A stretch of 64,000 nucleotides of DNA. Origin: DRGT01 sp035685445. Lineage in GTDB: Archaea > Thermoproteota > Nitrososphaeria > Nitrososphaerales > Nitrosopumilaceae. The position numbers were made by a program, and so were the translations under genes. The stretch is from positions 15,989 through 79,988 of the forward strand of contig DASSAK010000067.1 in assembly GCA_035685445.1 (NCBI GenBank), given 5' to 3'. Position 1 is the first letter of the stretch. Each line of letters begins with the position of its first letter. Of this stretch, positions 33,112-41,658 are shown in pieces. The notes under the pieces are model-generated. The model had not been told where the DNA came from. It did not search any database and saw only the letters and a program-made list of their open reading frames with translations.

Positions 33112-34455
33112 ATGGCAACAAAAGCTAAAAAGAAAACTACAAAGTCAAAAACAACTAAAGCAACAAAAAAGGAACCTTCAAACACTGCGGTTTTAAAAAA
33201 AGTTGCTACAATTTCAGATTCAACTAAAACATTATCCAAAGAGATTAAAGCGATGACAAAAATTTTTACCGAAAATCAAAAGGTTTTGGTTACAATGAAA
33301 AATATGATAGACTCTCTCACTTCAGCATTAGAACATATTCAAAAACAATCAAAGCAAATAAACATACTTGAAGATGATACTCAGAAACTTTTTGCTGGAT
33401 TAAATCAAGTAAAGGGTCAAACAAACCTAGTAACAAAAATTAACGATCAAACCGCCAGGCTACAAGAAGAAATTACAAAAATTAGAGAAGGAACACCTGA
33501 AACTGAAAAGCTATCACAAAAAGTTTCCCAAAGCATGGATTCAATAAAGAACAATTCTCAAATGATTATTAAAATTGCTGAGAGAATTGATGAGGTGAGA
33601 GATGATCTAAGAAAGGTTTCTGCAAAAACGGACACTTCATCATCTGTTGGAAAAGATCTGGACGATATTAAAAGAAAAATTGAAGCAATTTCTGGCAAGG
33701 CTGAACAAATTCAAATTCTTAAAGGAGTAATTGATGGTTTAAAGCAACAATTTCAAACAGTTTCTACTAAAGCTGAATCTTTAGAAAGCCTTTCTGGCAA
33801 AATGGATTCCATGGAGTCTGAAATTAATTCTTTAGTAAAAAGAGCAGATTCGTCAGCATTTGTTGGAGAAGGTCTAAAATCCATGCAATCAGATTTCTCA
33901 GAGTTTAAAGAAAGTGTATCAAATAAAACCAATTCTATAGAAGAAAAAATTTCTAGCATTTCTGACCTAGTAAAAAGATCAGAGACCTCCGCTTCTGAAT
34001 TTCATAGTAAAACTGACAAGGTTTTCCAAGAATTACAAGGGCTAAAAGGAACCACAAGCAAAGCAACAAGTGATACATCGAAAGAAATGATGGCTCTTTT
34101 GAAATTGTCTGAATTTCAATCCAATATCAGAATGAATTCAGAATCAAAATATGGAGAGTTAAAAGATCTTGAAAGCATGGCAGAACAAACTACTCATATT
34201 ATCAACTTGTTTGACAAGCTTTCAATTGAAGCGCAAGAAAAAATTCCAGTTCCTCATGAAGTAAGGCAATGGGCCGTAAGTAAAATTTTTGATTGTGCAG
34301 ACAAATGGGAAATAAGATTTTCAGACGTCTTTAACATTTTAATAAATAGTCTTGGAAGAGATTTATTAAAAGAATCAATCAGAGTGAAACAGGTTAGAGA
34401 TATCTTTGGAATCAGAGCTGTTGATGAAATTAGAAAAGAGTTGAATATTTCTTAG
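33112..34455 (+). CDS. Long coiled-coil protein with basic N-terminus
   Basis: Residues about 1-25 are Lys/Thr-rich ('KAKKKTTKSKTTKATKK'). Residues about 30-370 are continuous heptad-like coiled coil with several Thr/Ser-rich hinges. The last 65 residues ('VRQWAVSKIFDCADKWEIRF' onwards) form a separate helical domain. Such a build suggests a scaffold or chromosome-associated protein, but no SMC-type ATPase is present. A TTTTTATC box at 33083-33090 gives leaderless spacing. The end overlaps the convergent glycosyltransferase by 4 bp. Confidence 0.7.
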   Translation: MATKAKKKTTKSKTTKATKKEPSNTAVLKKVATISDSTKTLSKEIKAMTKIFTENQKVLVTMKNMIDSLTSALEHIQKQSKQINILEDDTQKLFAGLNQVKGQTNLVTKINDQTARLQEEITKIREGTPETEKLSQKVSQSMDSIKNNSQMIIKIAERIDEVRDDLRKVSAKTDTSSSVGKDLDDIKRKIEAISGKAEQIQILKGVIDGLKQQFQTVSTKAESLESLSGKMDSMESEINSLVKRADSSAFVGEGLKSMQSDFSEFKESVSNKTNSIEEKISSISDLVKRSETSASEFHSKTDKVFQELQGLKGTTSKATSDTSKEMMALLKLSEFQSNIRMNSESKYGELKDLESMAEQTTHIINLFDKLSIEAQEKIPVPHEVRQWAVSKIFDCADKWEIRFSDVFNILINSLGRDLLKESIRVKQVRDIFGIRAVDEIRKELNIS

Positions 34456-36473
34456 ACATCTTCAGAAGCATCATATGTCTTTAGTTGATCCTTCTTTCGT
34501 TTTAGCACTGCAAATATTGCCAGGATTCCAACAATCCATACTGAAGAAAAGATAATGTTTGATACACTTGCATACATATAGGGTGTAGCATCTTCAATAT
34601 TTTCATTTAGAATGTTTGCACTTTCTTTAATGTCAAGCAAACCAGTGTGAAAAGCAGAGCTGTCTTTAGGGACAGTAGCAATTACTTCGGTGAGTGCAAT
34701 TGCTTCATCTAAATCAGCTTGCATCCTAGCAAAGTTAGTTGTTTCAGTTGGAAAAATCCAAACAGGATTTCCTTCTTCTGGTAGAAATCCTTTGATTGCT
34801 TTAAGATGATTCATAATAGTTTCAGGGTCAGAAGAAGCTCCTATTCCTTCCAAGTGACCTCTTGAAAGATCCAATGGGTACACGTCATTTAGATATCCTG
34901 CAAATGCCATGTAAGCACCAAATCCAATGATGGCAACAATTCCAATCATTGCGAGTTTGTAAAAATAATTAGCCATTTTTTCTTCCTTTGTAATAACGTG
35001 AGAAATGCTGGATTTATTTCTTTTAAATCTTGAATGAGACAAACTCAGATAGGAGATATAGAAGAATCCAACTGTTTGAATTCCAATAATTGGTGCAAAA
35101 ATCGGATTATTTGAGAAAATGGAAACTAGAATTCCTAACAAACCATAAATTCCAAAGAAAATCTCAAGGAGTGTTGTTTTAGAGAAAGGTAAATTGTATA
35201 CGTTATTTTTCCAATCATTAGAATTTTTTAATACTCCATATTTTGGAGTTCTTAAAAACTCATTTTTCTTTCCGAAAACTGCATCAAAAACTGCAACAGT
35301 ATTATTGACAGACATTCCTGCAGTGTAAACTAGCAATGACGGTAAAACTTTGGCTTTTGATCTCCACGATTTATCATATACTTTGTGAATCACCAAAAGA
35401 TATGCGCCCGGACCCATTGCCATGTATGCAGCAATTGTTAATGCCGGAATGAAACTTAGTATATAGAGATTAATGTCAGATGCCAAAAGAATTGGCAATG
35501 CGAGAAACTGAATCAGCATTAATGGATAAACAACATGCCTTGTAAGTTGGACAAATGCTTGAATCTTTGCCTCTATTGCAATTTTCTTCTTTATTGCAAT
35601 GTCTCCAAGTAATTTAATTGCACATTGGATTGAACCTTTAGCCCAACGAAACTGTTGTCGTTTTGCCGCATTCATCTGAACAGGAAGTTCTGCATCAACA
35701 ACAATATCAGGAAGGAAAAGACATTTCCATCCTTTCATCTGTGCCCTGTAACTTAGATCAAGATCCTCAACTAGTGTTGCAGTGTGCCAACCACCAGCAT
35801 CTTCAATGCATTCTCGTCTCCAAATACCTGCAGTTCCGTTGAAATTCATGAAAAGATGCGAATTACTTTTTGCCTTTTGTTCAATTAAAAAATGAAAGTC
35901 TAAGCTTAATGCTTGTGCTTGGGTAATTGCAGAATAGTTTTCATTTACATGTCCCCATCTGCATTGAATTAATCCAATCTTGGGTTTTGAAAAAAATGGA
36001 ACCGCTCTTTTTAGAAACCAATTCGGTGGAATAAAGTCAGCATCAAATATTGCGACAAATTCTGTATCAGTTGTTTTCATTGCATAGTGAAGAGCTCCTG
36101 CCTTGTAGCCCCTTCGCGTTCCACGCCTAATATGCTCAATCAAAAATCCTCTAGACTTGTAGTCATTTACCAAGTCTTCTAAAAGCTCAACTGTATCATC
36201 ATCAGAATCATCCAAAACCATTATTCTCATTTTGTCTTTTGGATAATCTAGCGCGCATACCGCATTGACAAGACGTGCCGCAACGTATTTTTCATTATAG
36301 ATTGGAAGTTGAATAGTTACAGAAGGCGCATCCATAGGGATGACTTTGTGTTTCTCATTTCGTCGAGTCGAAAGATATGCTAAATAGTAAAAATTACAAG
36401 TATATGCAGTTATCAAAATTGCAGCAATTATGAAGAGATCAAAAATTAATTGCGTGAAAGGATTAGCGCCCAT
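34452..36473 (-). CDS. Membrane glycosyltransferase family 2 (cellulose-synthase-like)
   Basis: A processive-type family 2 glycosyltransferase that would make or extend a polysaccharide or glycolipid. N-terminal hydrophobic segment (about 12-30), GT-A domain with 'SVTIQLPIYNEKYVAARL', 'MVLDDSDDDT', catalytic-metal 'AIFDADFIPP', acceptor motif 'LVEDLDLSYRAQMKGWK' and the Q-x-x-RW box as 'QQFRWAKGS'. At least five more membrane segments follow, plus an extracytoplasmic segment near 545-640 before the last membrane helix. Length (673 aa) is long for the family because of that segment. Likely in surface polysaccharide synthesis; the product is unknown. Confidence 0.88.
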   Translation of the reverse strand: MGANPFTQLIFDLFIIAAILITAYTCNFYYLAYLSTRRNEKHKVIPMDAPSVTIQLPIYNEKYVAARLVNAVCALDYPKDKMRIMVLDDSDDDTVELLEDLVNDYKSRGFLIEHIRRGTRRGYKAGALHYAMKTTDTEFVAIFDADFIPPNWFLKRAVPFFSKPKIGLIQCRWGHVNENYSAITQAQALSLDFHFLIEQKAKSNSHLFMNFNGTAGIWRRECIEDAGGWHTATLVEDLDLSYRAQMKGWKCLFLPDIVVDAELPVQMNAAKRQQFRWAKGSIQCAIKLLGDIAIKKKIAIEAKIQAFVQLTRHVVYPLMLIQFLALPILLASDINLYILSFIPALTIAAYMAMGPGAYLLVIHKVYDKSWRSKAKVLPSLLVYTAGMSVNNTVAVFDAVFGKKNEFLRTPKYGVLKNSNDWKNNVYNLPFSKTTLLEIFFGIYGLLGILVSIFSNNPIFAPIIGIQTVGFFYISYLSLSHSRFKRNKSSISHVITKEEKMANYFYKLAMIGIVAIIGFGAYMAFAGYLNDVYPLDLSRGHLEGIGASSDPETIMNHLKAIKGFLPEEGNPVWIFPTETTNFARMQADLDEAIALTEVIATVPKDSSAFHTGLLDIKESANILNENIEDATPYMYASVSNIIFSSVWIVGILAIFAVLKRKKDQLKTYDASEDV

Positions 36474-36524
36474 TCCTATATGGGCAAATCAATTCTCTGT
36501 ATTTATATTTGCAATGAAAAAGTA

Positions 36525-37484
36525 TTATTTTTGCTCAAAAATCTTGATTGCCTGTGGAGGACAAACCCCTTCACATGCTAAACAAAAGATACAATCTGGT
36601 TCTTTTGACATTAATGGTTTTTTACTTGAAGCTGGATTTCCTGGAGTATCAAACCATTCGTAAACATCGACAGGACATGCATCTATGCATCCTCCATCTG
36701 CAATACAAATGTCATAATCAACTGAAACAAATTCTCCCCAAACTCCCATAACACCATTATCTGTACCGACGCGTCCCCACGTCTTAATGGTATAACCATC
36801 AGGTGTTTTGTATGGCGCGGTTGGTCCCATCTTTGATTTGAATTCAACATCGATTGGTCCGGGTTTTGGTTCACCGCCCTTCCAAACTTGTCCAGTTGGT
36901 GCACCAGATGCAGCTTCTTGTGGTTCTTCTTTTTTAACAGGTTTTGGTTTTGCATCTGGAACAATTTGTGCTAATGGAGTCATTTCTTCTAATTTTATCA
37001 ATGCATGATCTTCAGTAATTTTTTCTGACGTCATTAAGGATTCAATCATTTTATCAGCAAGAATTGTGTTTCGTAAAATAGTATCAATAACCATTTTTGC
37101 ATAGTGATCTGCTTTTTTCCTATAATCTTTAACCCAATTATGGTCACCAAATTTTTCAATTGGAAAAATTTGGTAAATTAAATCAACAACTTCGCCAGTT
37201 ACAATTTCCACTGTAACACTTAATTCAACTTCTTCATAGTCTTCCGCATCCGGATCATCCATGTTTTTCTCTTTCCATTTGTAAGTAGCATAAATTCTGT
37301 CTGCAAACATGTCCATCTCAAATGTATCTTTAAGACCATCATGGATTGATTGGATTTCTAAAGGATCTTCTAATTTGATAGGTAGTCTGTACAGACCTAA
37401 TTTGTAGCCATGAAGCGGATAAACACCTCTTTTTGCGGTGGGCGACTCCATAGTGTATACACGATCTTTTAGAAGAAGTGACAT
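36525..37484 (-). CDS. Ferredoxin with long N-terminal domain (zinc-ferredoxin relative)
   Basis: The C-terminal 65 residues resemble Sulfolobus-type zinc ferredoxin, with two cluster motifs: C260-x5-C266-x3-C270-P, as in [3Fe-4S]-type sites, and C298-x2-C301-x2-C304-x3-C308-P for a [4Fe-4S] cluster. Unlike the zinc ferredoxins, the segment at 220-256 has no His, so the zinc site is probably lost. Residues 1-170 form an acidic alpha/beta domain I do not recognise, joined by a Pro/Lys-rich linker (about 175-210). The gene follows the rhodanese and a small protein on the same strand, suggesting a redox role tied to sulfur. Confidence 0.85.
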   Translation of the reverse strand: MSLLLKDRVYTMESPTAKRGVYPLHGYKLGLYRLPIKLEDPLEIQSIHDGLKDTFEMDMFADRIYATYKWKEKNMDDPDAEDYEEVELSVTVEIVTGEVVDLIYQIFPIEKFGDHNWVKDYRKKADHYAKMVIDTILRNTILADKMIESLMTSEKITEDHALIKLEEMTPLAQIVPDAKPKPVKKEEPQEAASGAPTGQVWKGGEPKPGPIDVEFKSKMGPTAPYKTPDGYTIKTWGRVGTDNGVMGVWGEFVSVDYDICIADGGCIDACPVDVYEWFDTPGNPASSKKPLMSKEPDCIFCLACEGVCPPQAIKIFEQK

Positions 37485-37520
37485 TGCTTTCAGTTCATCG
37501 AATTTGTTTAAAAATCTTAT

Positions 37521-37856
37521 CTACTCGTCGTCTTCTGGACAAGTAAGTTCTCGCAGTTCTGTGTATTTTTTTTCCATGGCTTCAGCATGTACAAGCACCT
37601 TTTGAAGATCGTATTCGCTTTTTGGAAAAAACCATCTAATTGACACCCAGTGGCCAATTCCATCCATATCATGAATCATCCCTTTTTCAGCTTCTACATT
37701 GAATTTTTCATCAATTGATCTTTCTTTGACAGGTAAACGACGTTTTGTTCTGTCTTCCATAATCAGAACATTGCGTCCATCTCTAATTGAATAGAAGCTT
37801 CCTTTTTTTAAAATAGGTAGATCTTGGCTCAACTTATTTTTCAATTGGGTTTCCAA
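37521..37856 (-). CDS. Small conserved protein in the rhodanese-ferredoxin cluster
   Basis: A 111-residue soluble protein of unknown function with a central 'GIGHWVSIRWFFPKSEYDL' and an acidic C-terminus ending 'TCPEDDE'. No ATG is available; the longest form starts at TTG and overlaps the rhodanese end by 23 bp, while in-frame TTGs at 37844 and 37832 would shorten or remove the overlap. Same strand and tight packing imply one operon with the rhodanese and ferredoxin genes. Confidence 0.7.
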   Translation of the reverse strand: METQLKNKLSQDLPILKKGSFYSIRDGRNVLIMEDRTKRRLPVKERSIDEKFNVEAEKGMIHDMDGIGHWVSIRWFFPKSEYDLQKVLVHAEAMEKKYTELRELTCPEDDE

Positions 37857-38679
37857 TCATGTTGCCCCATTCTGTCCAAGAGCCATCATAATTTCTAACC
37901 TTTGGGTAACCGAGAAGATATTTCAATACAAACCAAGTATGTGATGATCTTTCACCAATTCTACAATAACATATAACATCTTTGTCTGCTGTAACACCTT
38001 TTGGCTGATAAATTTTGTTTAATTCATCAACGGATTTGAAAGTTCCATCTGCATCATTAACAGCTGTTGCCCATGGAATGTTGTTTGCACCTGGAATATG
38101 TCCTCCTCTTTGTGCATGCTCCATCGGATATTCTGGTGGAGCTGTAATTTCACCAGTAAATTCTTTGGGAGAACGAACATCTACCATTACTGAGTCAACT
38201 TTATCTAATGAACGCCATACATCAAACAGATAAGCTCTTAACCCCTCATCAGGGGGAGCAGATTTGTATTCAGTTGCTTGGAGCTTTGGCTCATCAGTTG
38301 TATATTCTCTGTTTTCCAATTCCCATTTTTTCCTACCACCATTCATAATTTTGATATTTTCATGTCCATAGTACTTGAATACCCAAAAAACAAATGCTGC
38401 AAACCAATTGTTAAAGTCGCCATAAAGAATTACTTCCGTATCTGGTTTGATTCCATTTTTACTCATCAATTCTTCAAATTGTTTTTTGCTAATAATGTCT
38501 CTTCGTACAGGATCATTAATGTCACGCTTCCACCAGATTAAACTGGCGCCCCTGATGTGTCCTTTTCTATAGCCATTTTCAGGGTCATAGTCAACCTCAA
38601 CAAATTTTCTACTATCATTTGGCGGGTTATTTGCTACCCACTCTGTATCTACTAAAACTTCAGGATGTGCGTAACTCAT
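37834..38679 (-). CDS. Thiosulfate/3-mercaptopyruvate sulfurtransferase (two rhodanese domains)
   Basis: Transfers sulfane sulfur to a thiophilic acceptor. Two rhodanese domains: residues about 1-130, where the active Cys position reads 'LYGDFNNWFA' and is lost, and about 150-280, with active-site Cys239 in 'VICYCRIGERSSHTWF' (CRxGxR loop). 'EYGYRKGHIRGA'-type and 'RGGHIPGANNIPWA' segments mark each domain. Length (281 aa) is normal for SseA-like enzymes. It is the first gene of the three-gene cluster. It could feed sulfur to cofactor synthesis, but the acceptor is not known. Confidence 0.92.
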   Translation of the reverse strand: MSYAHPEVLVDTEWVANNPPNDSRKFVEVDYDPENGYRKGHIRGASLIWWKRDINDPVRRDIISKKQFEELMSKNGIKPDTEVILYGDFNNWFAAFVFWVFKYYGHENIKIMNGGRKKWELENREYTTDEPKLQATEYKSAPPDEGLRAYLFDVWRSLDKVDSVMVDVRSPKEFTGEITAPPEYPMEHAQRGGHIPGANNIPWATAVNDADGTFKSVDELNKIYQPKGVTADKDVICYCRIGERSSHTWFVLKYLLGYPKVRNYDGSWTEWGNMIGNPIEK

Positions 38680-38774
38680 TCATCGACTCTTCGTTTGTAA
38701 TTGTTTTTAATTGTTTTTCCCAATATGGTTCAGAAAACTACCATTTTTAAGGAGAATCTTTCGATATTTGCTGT

Positions 38775-39590
38775 TTGAAATTAAACAGAGTTGCTGTAGT
38801 AAGTAAATTTGGCAACAAAGAGGCTGAAGAAGCTGCAAAAAAGGTAGCAAAAAAATTTCTTGCAAAAAAATCCAAGGTGTTTACTATCTCGCCTGTTTTA
38901 GTTCAAGGTTGTAAAAAACTAGAAACCATGCAGGAATTGAAAAAAGAAAAGTTAGATTTGGCAGTAACACTTGGAGGAGACGGAACAACACTTAGAGCAT
39001 TTAGAAATTTAGAAAATGAGACTCCTCTGCTTACAATTAATGTAGGTGGCAACAGAGGAATCTTATCTGAAATCACCATAGAACAGATTGATACAGCAAT
39101 AAAGCAAATAATTAGCGGAAAAATTTTTCTTGATAAACGAACTAGGGTTGTTGCATCTTGTGGCGGGGAAGACTTTCCTCCAGCATTAAATGAAATCTTA
39201 ATCATTAGAAAAAATCTCACAAAGACGGCAGAGATTGAAATAAAATTTCAAGATGATACAGTAACACAAAAAATGGATGGCCTAATCATTGCAACACCTA
39301 GTGGATCTACAGGGCATTCATTTTCTTTAGGAGGTCCAATTCTTCATGAAAGCTTAGATGTTCTAATCATAACTCCTGTTGCGCCAGTTTACAGGCTTGA
39401 ATCAATAGTTGTTCCAGATGAAAAAATCCAGATCACTAGTTCTCATGATTGCAATGTAGTAATGGATGCACAGGTTGTAAAATCTGCAGGATTTGAAGAG
39501 CCAATCATTATAAGAAAATACAAAAAACAAGCAGTGTTTGTAAGGCTGAAGAAACGTGGCTTACGTCAAATGAATAGACTTGGTTTTTAG
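38775..39590 (+). CDS. nadK: NAD kinase
   Basis: Phosphorylates NAD to NADP. The catalytic GGDG motif is at 67-70 in 'TLGGDGTTLRAF', followed by 'TINVGGNRGILSEI' and the nucleotide-binding 'ATPSGSTGHSFSLGGP'. Length (271 aa) is normal for archaeal NAD kinase. The start is TTG; a TTTTTAA box at 38744-38750 about 26 nt upstream supports a leaderless transcript. It overlaps the Nob1 gene by 11 bp, so the two are probably translated together. Confidence 0.95.
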   Translation: MKLNRVAVVSKFGNKEAEEAAKKVAKKFLAKKSKVFTISPVLVQGCKKLETMQELKKEKLDLAVTLGGDGTTLRAFRNLENETPLLTINVGGNRGILSEITIEQIDTAIKQIISGKIFLDKRTRVVASCGGEDFPPALNEILIIRKNLTKTAEIEIKFQDDTVTQKMDGLIIATPSGSTGHSFSLGGPILHESLDVLIITPVAPVYRLESIVVPDEKIQITSSHDCNVVMDAQVVKSAGFEEPIIIRKYKKQAVFVRLKKRGLRQMNRLGF

Positions 39591-40065
39591 AATTTTAGAT
39601 GCTAGTGCATTCTACGCAGGAATACCATTTAGAACAACAGATGAATTTTTTACAACATCATTAATTTTTGATGAAATAAAACATATCAAAAAAAATCATG
39701 ATGCTATAGATACCTTATTGCATACAAACAGATTAAAAATTTTAGATCCTGAGAAAGTGTTTGTAGACAAAATTATTGCAACATCTAAAAAAACAGGCGA
39801 TTTTAATCAACTTTCAAAACAAGATATATCTGCAATTGCTTTGTGTCTGCAAATGAATGGCGAAATCATAACTGATGATTTTGCCATATCAAATGTAGCA
39901 AAAAAGATCAATATCAAAGTTTTACCACTTATGACTTCGGGAATAAATGATGTTGGAAATTGGATTCATTACTGTCCAGGCTGCAAAAAGAACTTTGAAA
40001 CAGGTTCTGAATGTCCGTTGTGCGGAACTTTATTAAAAAGAAAATTAATCAAAAATAATGCATGA
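39580..40065 (+). CDS. nob1: Nob1-like PIN-domain endonuclease with zinc ribbon
   Basis: Archaeal homologue of Nob1, which trims the 3' end of pre-16S rRNA. Residues about 1-115 form a PIN domain with acidic motifs 'LDASAFYAG' at the N-terminus, 'LSKQDISAIALC' and 'ITDDFAISNVA'. The C-terminal ribbon has 'CPGC' and 'CPLCG'. Length (161 aa) is normal. Start TTG, overlapping nadK by 11 bp. Its companions in this window are ribosomal and exosome genes. Confidence 0.9.
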   Translation: MVFRILDASAFYAGIPFRTTDEFFTTSLIFDEIKHIKKNHDAIDTLLHTNRLKILDPEKVFVDKIIATSKKTGDFNQLSKQDISAIALCLQMNGEIITDDFAISNVAKKINIKVLPLMTSGINDVGNWIHYCPGCKKNFETGSECPLCGTLLKRKLIKNNA

Positions 40066-40075
40066 TGTTTGCAAT

Positions 40076-40753
40076 TTACAGTGTAGTTTGATTTGATTTT
40101 TTGAGATGTTTGCTTTTAGCATCTAACATTTTTTTAATTTTTTTTGCTCTAGCATTTCCTAATCCTTCTACTTTAGCTAATTCGGTTGAGCTTGCATTAA
40201 AGACCTTTAATGGCGAACCAAATTTTTCGAGCATTCTAATTGCAAGTTTTTCACCGACTCCTGGTAAACTTGAGATAGCTGCGAGCTGTTGTAACTGAAT
40301 ATCATTTGATTTTTTGATTTTTTTTAAAAATGGACCTTTGGATATATCTTTTCTTGAGCACATTGAAACTAATAATTTTGCAGTGTGATCAGCACTAGGT
40401 GTAGCAATTACTGGAATTTTAAAATCCAAAGCAACTGATGACAATGCCCCATAAAATATCAAAGGGTTTTCTGTAATTTCAATTATTTCATCTACATTTC
40501 CTTCCATCAAAATTATTGGGAAATCAAAGTGTTCTTTTAATCGATTACATTGATCAAATAATCGTCCATCAAAAACAGATGAGATGAGATCTTTGATGCT
40601 TTTTCTTTCGACAACAGTTTCTGGTGCTACTATGTAATCACCAATAGGTAATGTTTTCATTTCAATGTTTATTCCAACTGTTTTTAAAAGATCTGGAATT
40701 CCACTTTTTTTTTCTCTTTCATCAACTACAATTCGTAAGTTTTTCAAATTCAC
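40076..40753 (-). CDS. XPF/Mus81-family structure-specific nuclease, helicase-less
   Basis: Cuts branched or flap DNA in repair and recombination. ERCC4 nuclease motif: GDY at 38-40 and ERK at 49-51 with D55, in the form 'GDYIVAPETVVERKSIKDL'. C-terminal helix-hairpin-helix pair: 'ISSLPGVGEKLAIRMLEKFG' and 'VEGLGNARAKKIKKML'. The 225-residue length is that of the crenarchaeal short form lacking the Hef helicase, which normally works with PCNA. Start codon GTG. Confidence 0.93.
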   Translation of the reverse strand: MNLKNLRIVVDEREKKSGIPDLLKTVGINIEMKTLPIGDYIVAPETVVERKSIKDLISSVFDGRLFDQCNRLKEHFDFPIILMEGNVDEIIEITENPLIFYGALSSVALDFKIPVIATPSADHTAKLLVSMCSRKDISKGPFLKKIKKSNDIQLQQLAAISSLPGVGEKLAIRMLEKFGSPLKVFNASSTELAKVEGLGNARAKKIKKMLDAKSKHLKKSNQTTL

Positions 40754-40794
40754 AATTTAGATAAAGTTATTTTGTTAATATTTTGTATGGAATC

Positions 40795-41193
40795 TTAAGA
40801 CTTTGTTGCTTCTTGGGCATTTTGTGTGCTGCTTCCAGATGATGCATTTTTGATCATTTCATTTATTTTAGATTCTTGCTCTTTGATGTTTTCTTTTACT
40901 CGCTCTTCTTGTTTTTTTAAGACAGTTGAACGTGTATTAGCAAGTTCTTTTCTCTCTTCAAGTTCAGCAATAAGGTCTTTTTTGTTTGATTTTATCAAAA
41001 TAGAGCCAGCATGTTTGTAAACAGGATCGTCATCTGATGCTTTTTTTAGCTCTTCAAGTGCTTTGTCAGATTCTGCTAACTCCATTTCTAATTGTTGTTT
41101 CTGCATGTGAATTGATTGTAGACTTTGTTGTGCTTGTTGCATTTTCATAATTTGTTCTTGCAACCATGGCGGAATTTGTTGACCTGAAGACAT
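40795..41193 (-). CDS. pfdB: Prefoldin beta subunit
   Basis: Co-chaperone that captures unfolded proteins for the group II chaperonin. Two long coiled-coil helices (about 7-55 and 75-118) separated by a short beta hairpin ('DDPVYKHAGSILIKSNK') are typical. Length 132 aa fits. It ends the exosome-ribosome operon, 25 bp after the Pcc1 gene. Confidence 0.9.
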   Translation of the reverse strand: MSSGQQIPPWLQEQIMKMQQAQQSLQSIHMQKQQLEMELAESDKALEELKKASDDDPVYKHAGSILIKSNKKDLIAELEERKELANTRSTVLKKQEERVKENIKEQESKINEMIKNASSGSSTQNAQEATKS

Positions 41194-41218
41194 GTATTGG
41201 GTAAAGATGCTAGTTTTC

Positions 41219-41464
41219 TTATAATCTTACCGATTCAATTGAATCAAAACTTGCTTGAATTAATCTCAGAGTAGAATTTAGATTGGCTCTTAGATGTGAG
41301 AGTTGCTTTGCATCAATTGAAATTGAAATGACTTTGTTGAAAGAAATTTTTGTATTTGTTGGATTATCTGGATAAAATTTGTTATCAGTGTTTATTGAAT
41401 CAAATATTGATTTTGTTTTTTCTTTGGCATCTATGGTGATATTTGCGCTAAATTTTAACGTCAT
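41219..41464 (-). CDS. pcc1: Pcc1-type KEOPS complex subunit
   Basis: An 81-residue protein with the Pcc1 pattern: a short N-terminal beta strand, 'SISIDAKQLSHLRANLNSTL' and a C-terminal helix. Pcc1 is the dimerisation subunit of KEOPS, which makes threonylcarbamoyl-adenosine in tRNA. It lies between eL43 and prefoldin beta, its usual archaeal location, and overlaps the eL43 gene by 17 bp. Identity rests on both pattern and context because the family is divergent. Confidence 0.85.
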   Translation of the reverse strand: MTLKFSANITIDAKEKTKSIFDSINTDNKFYPDNPTNTKISFNKVISISIDAKQLSHLRANLNSTLRLIQASFDSIESVRL

Positions 41465-41657
41465 AAGCAGTACCCGCTATTTTGAATCCACATTTTTTGC
41501 ATTTCCAAATACCTACTGCTTCTCTGCCAAATTTTTTTGAGCCACAGTCTGGGCATGCTCTTTTTTCTTTCATCAAGGTATGAATTTGTGTGTACTGTTT
41601 TCTAGGTTTGATTCCGTATCTTGCACCTAGTCCTTTGAGAGACTTTCTTTTTGCCAT
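41448..41657 (-). CDS. rpl37ae: Ribosomal protein eL43 (L37Ae)
   Basis: Zinc-ribbon ribosomal protein of 69 residues: 'CPDCGSK' and 'CKKCGFKIAG' form the four-Cys site, preceded by 'AKRKSLKGLGARYG' with a basic N-terminus. The ATG at 41657 is chosen because it lies one base after the Rrp42 stop codon region; a longer ORF would add 25 unrelated residues. Part of the exosome operon. Confidence 0.95.
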   Translation of the reverse strand: MAKRKSLKGLGARYGIKPRKQYTQIHTLMKEKRACPDCGSKKFGREAVGIWKCKKCGFKIAGTAYDVKI

Positions 41658-41658
41658 T

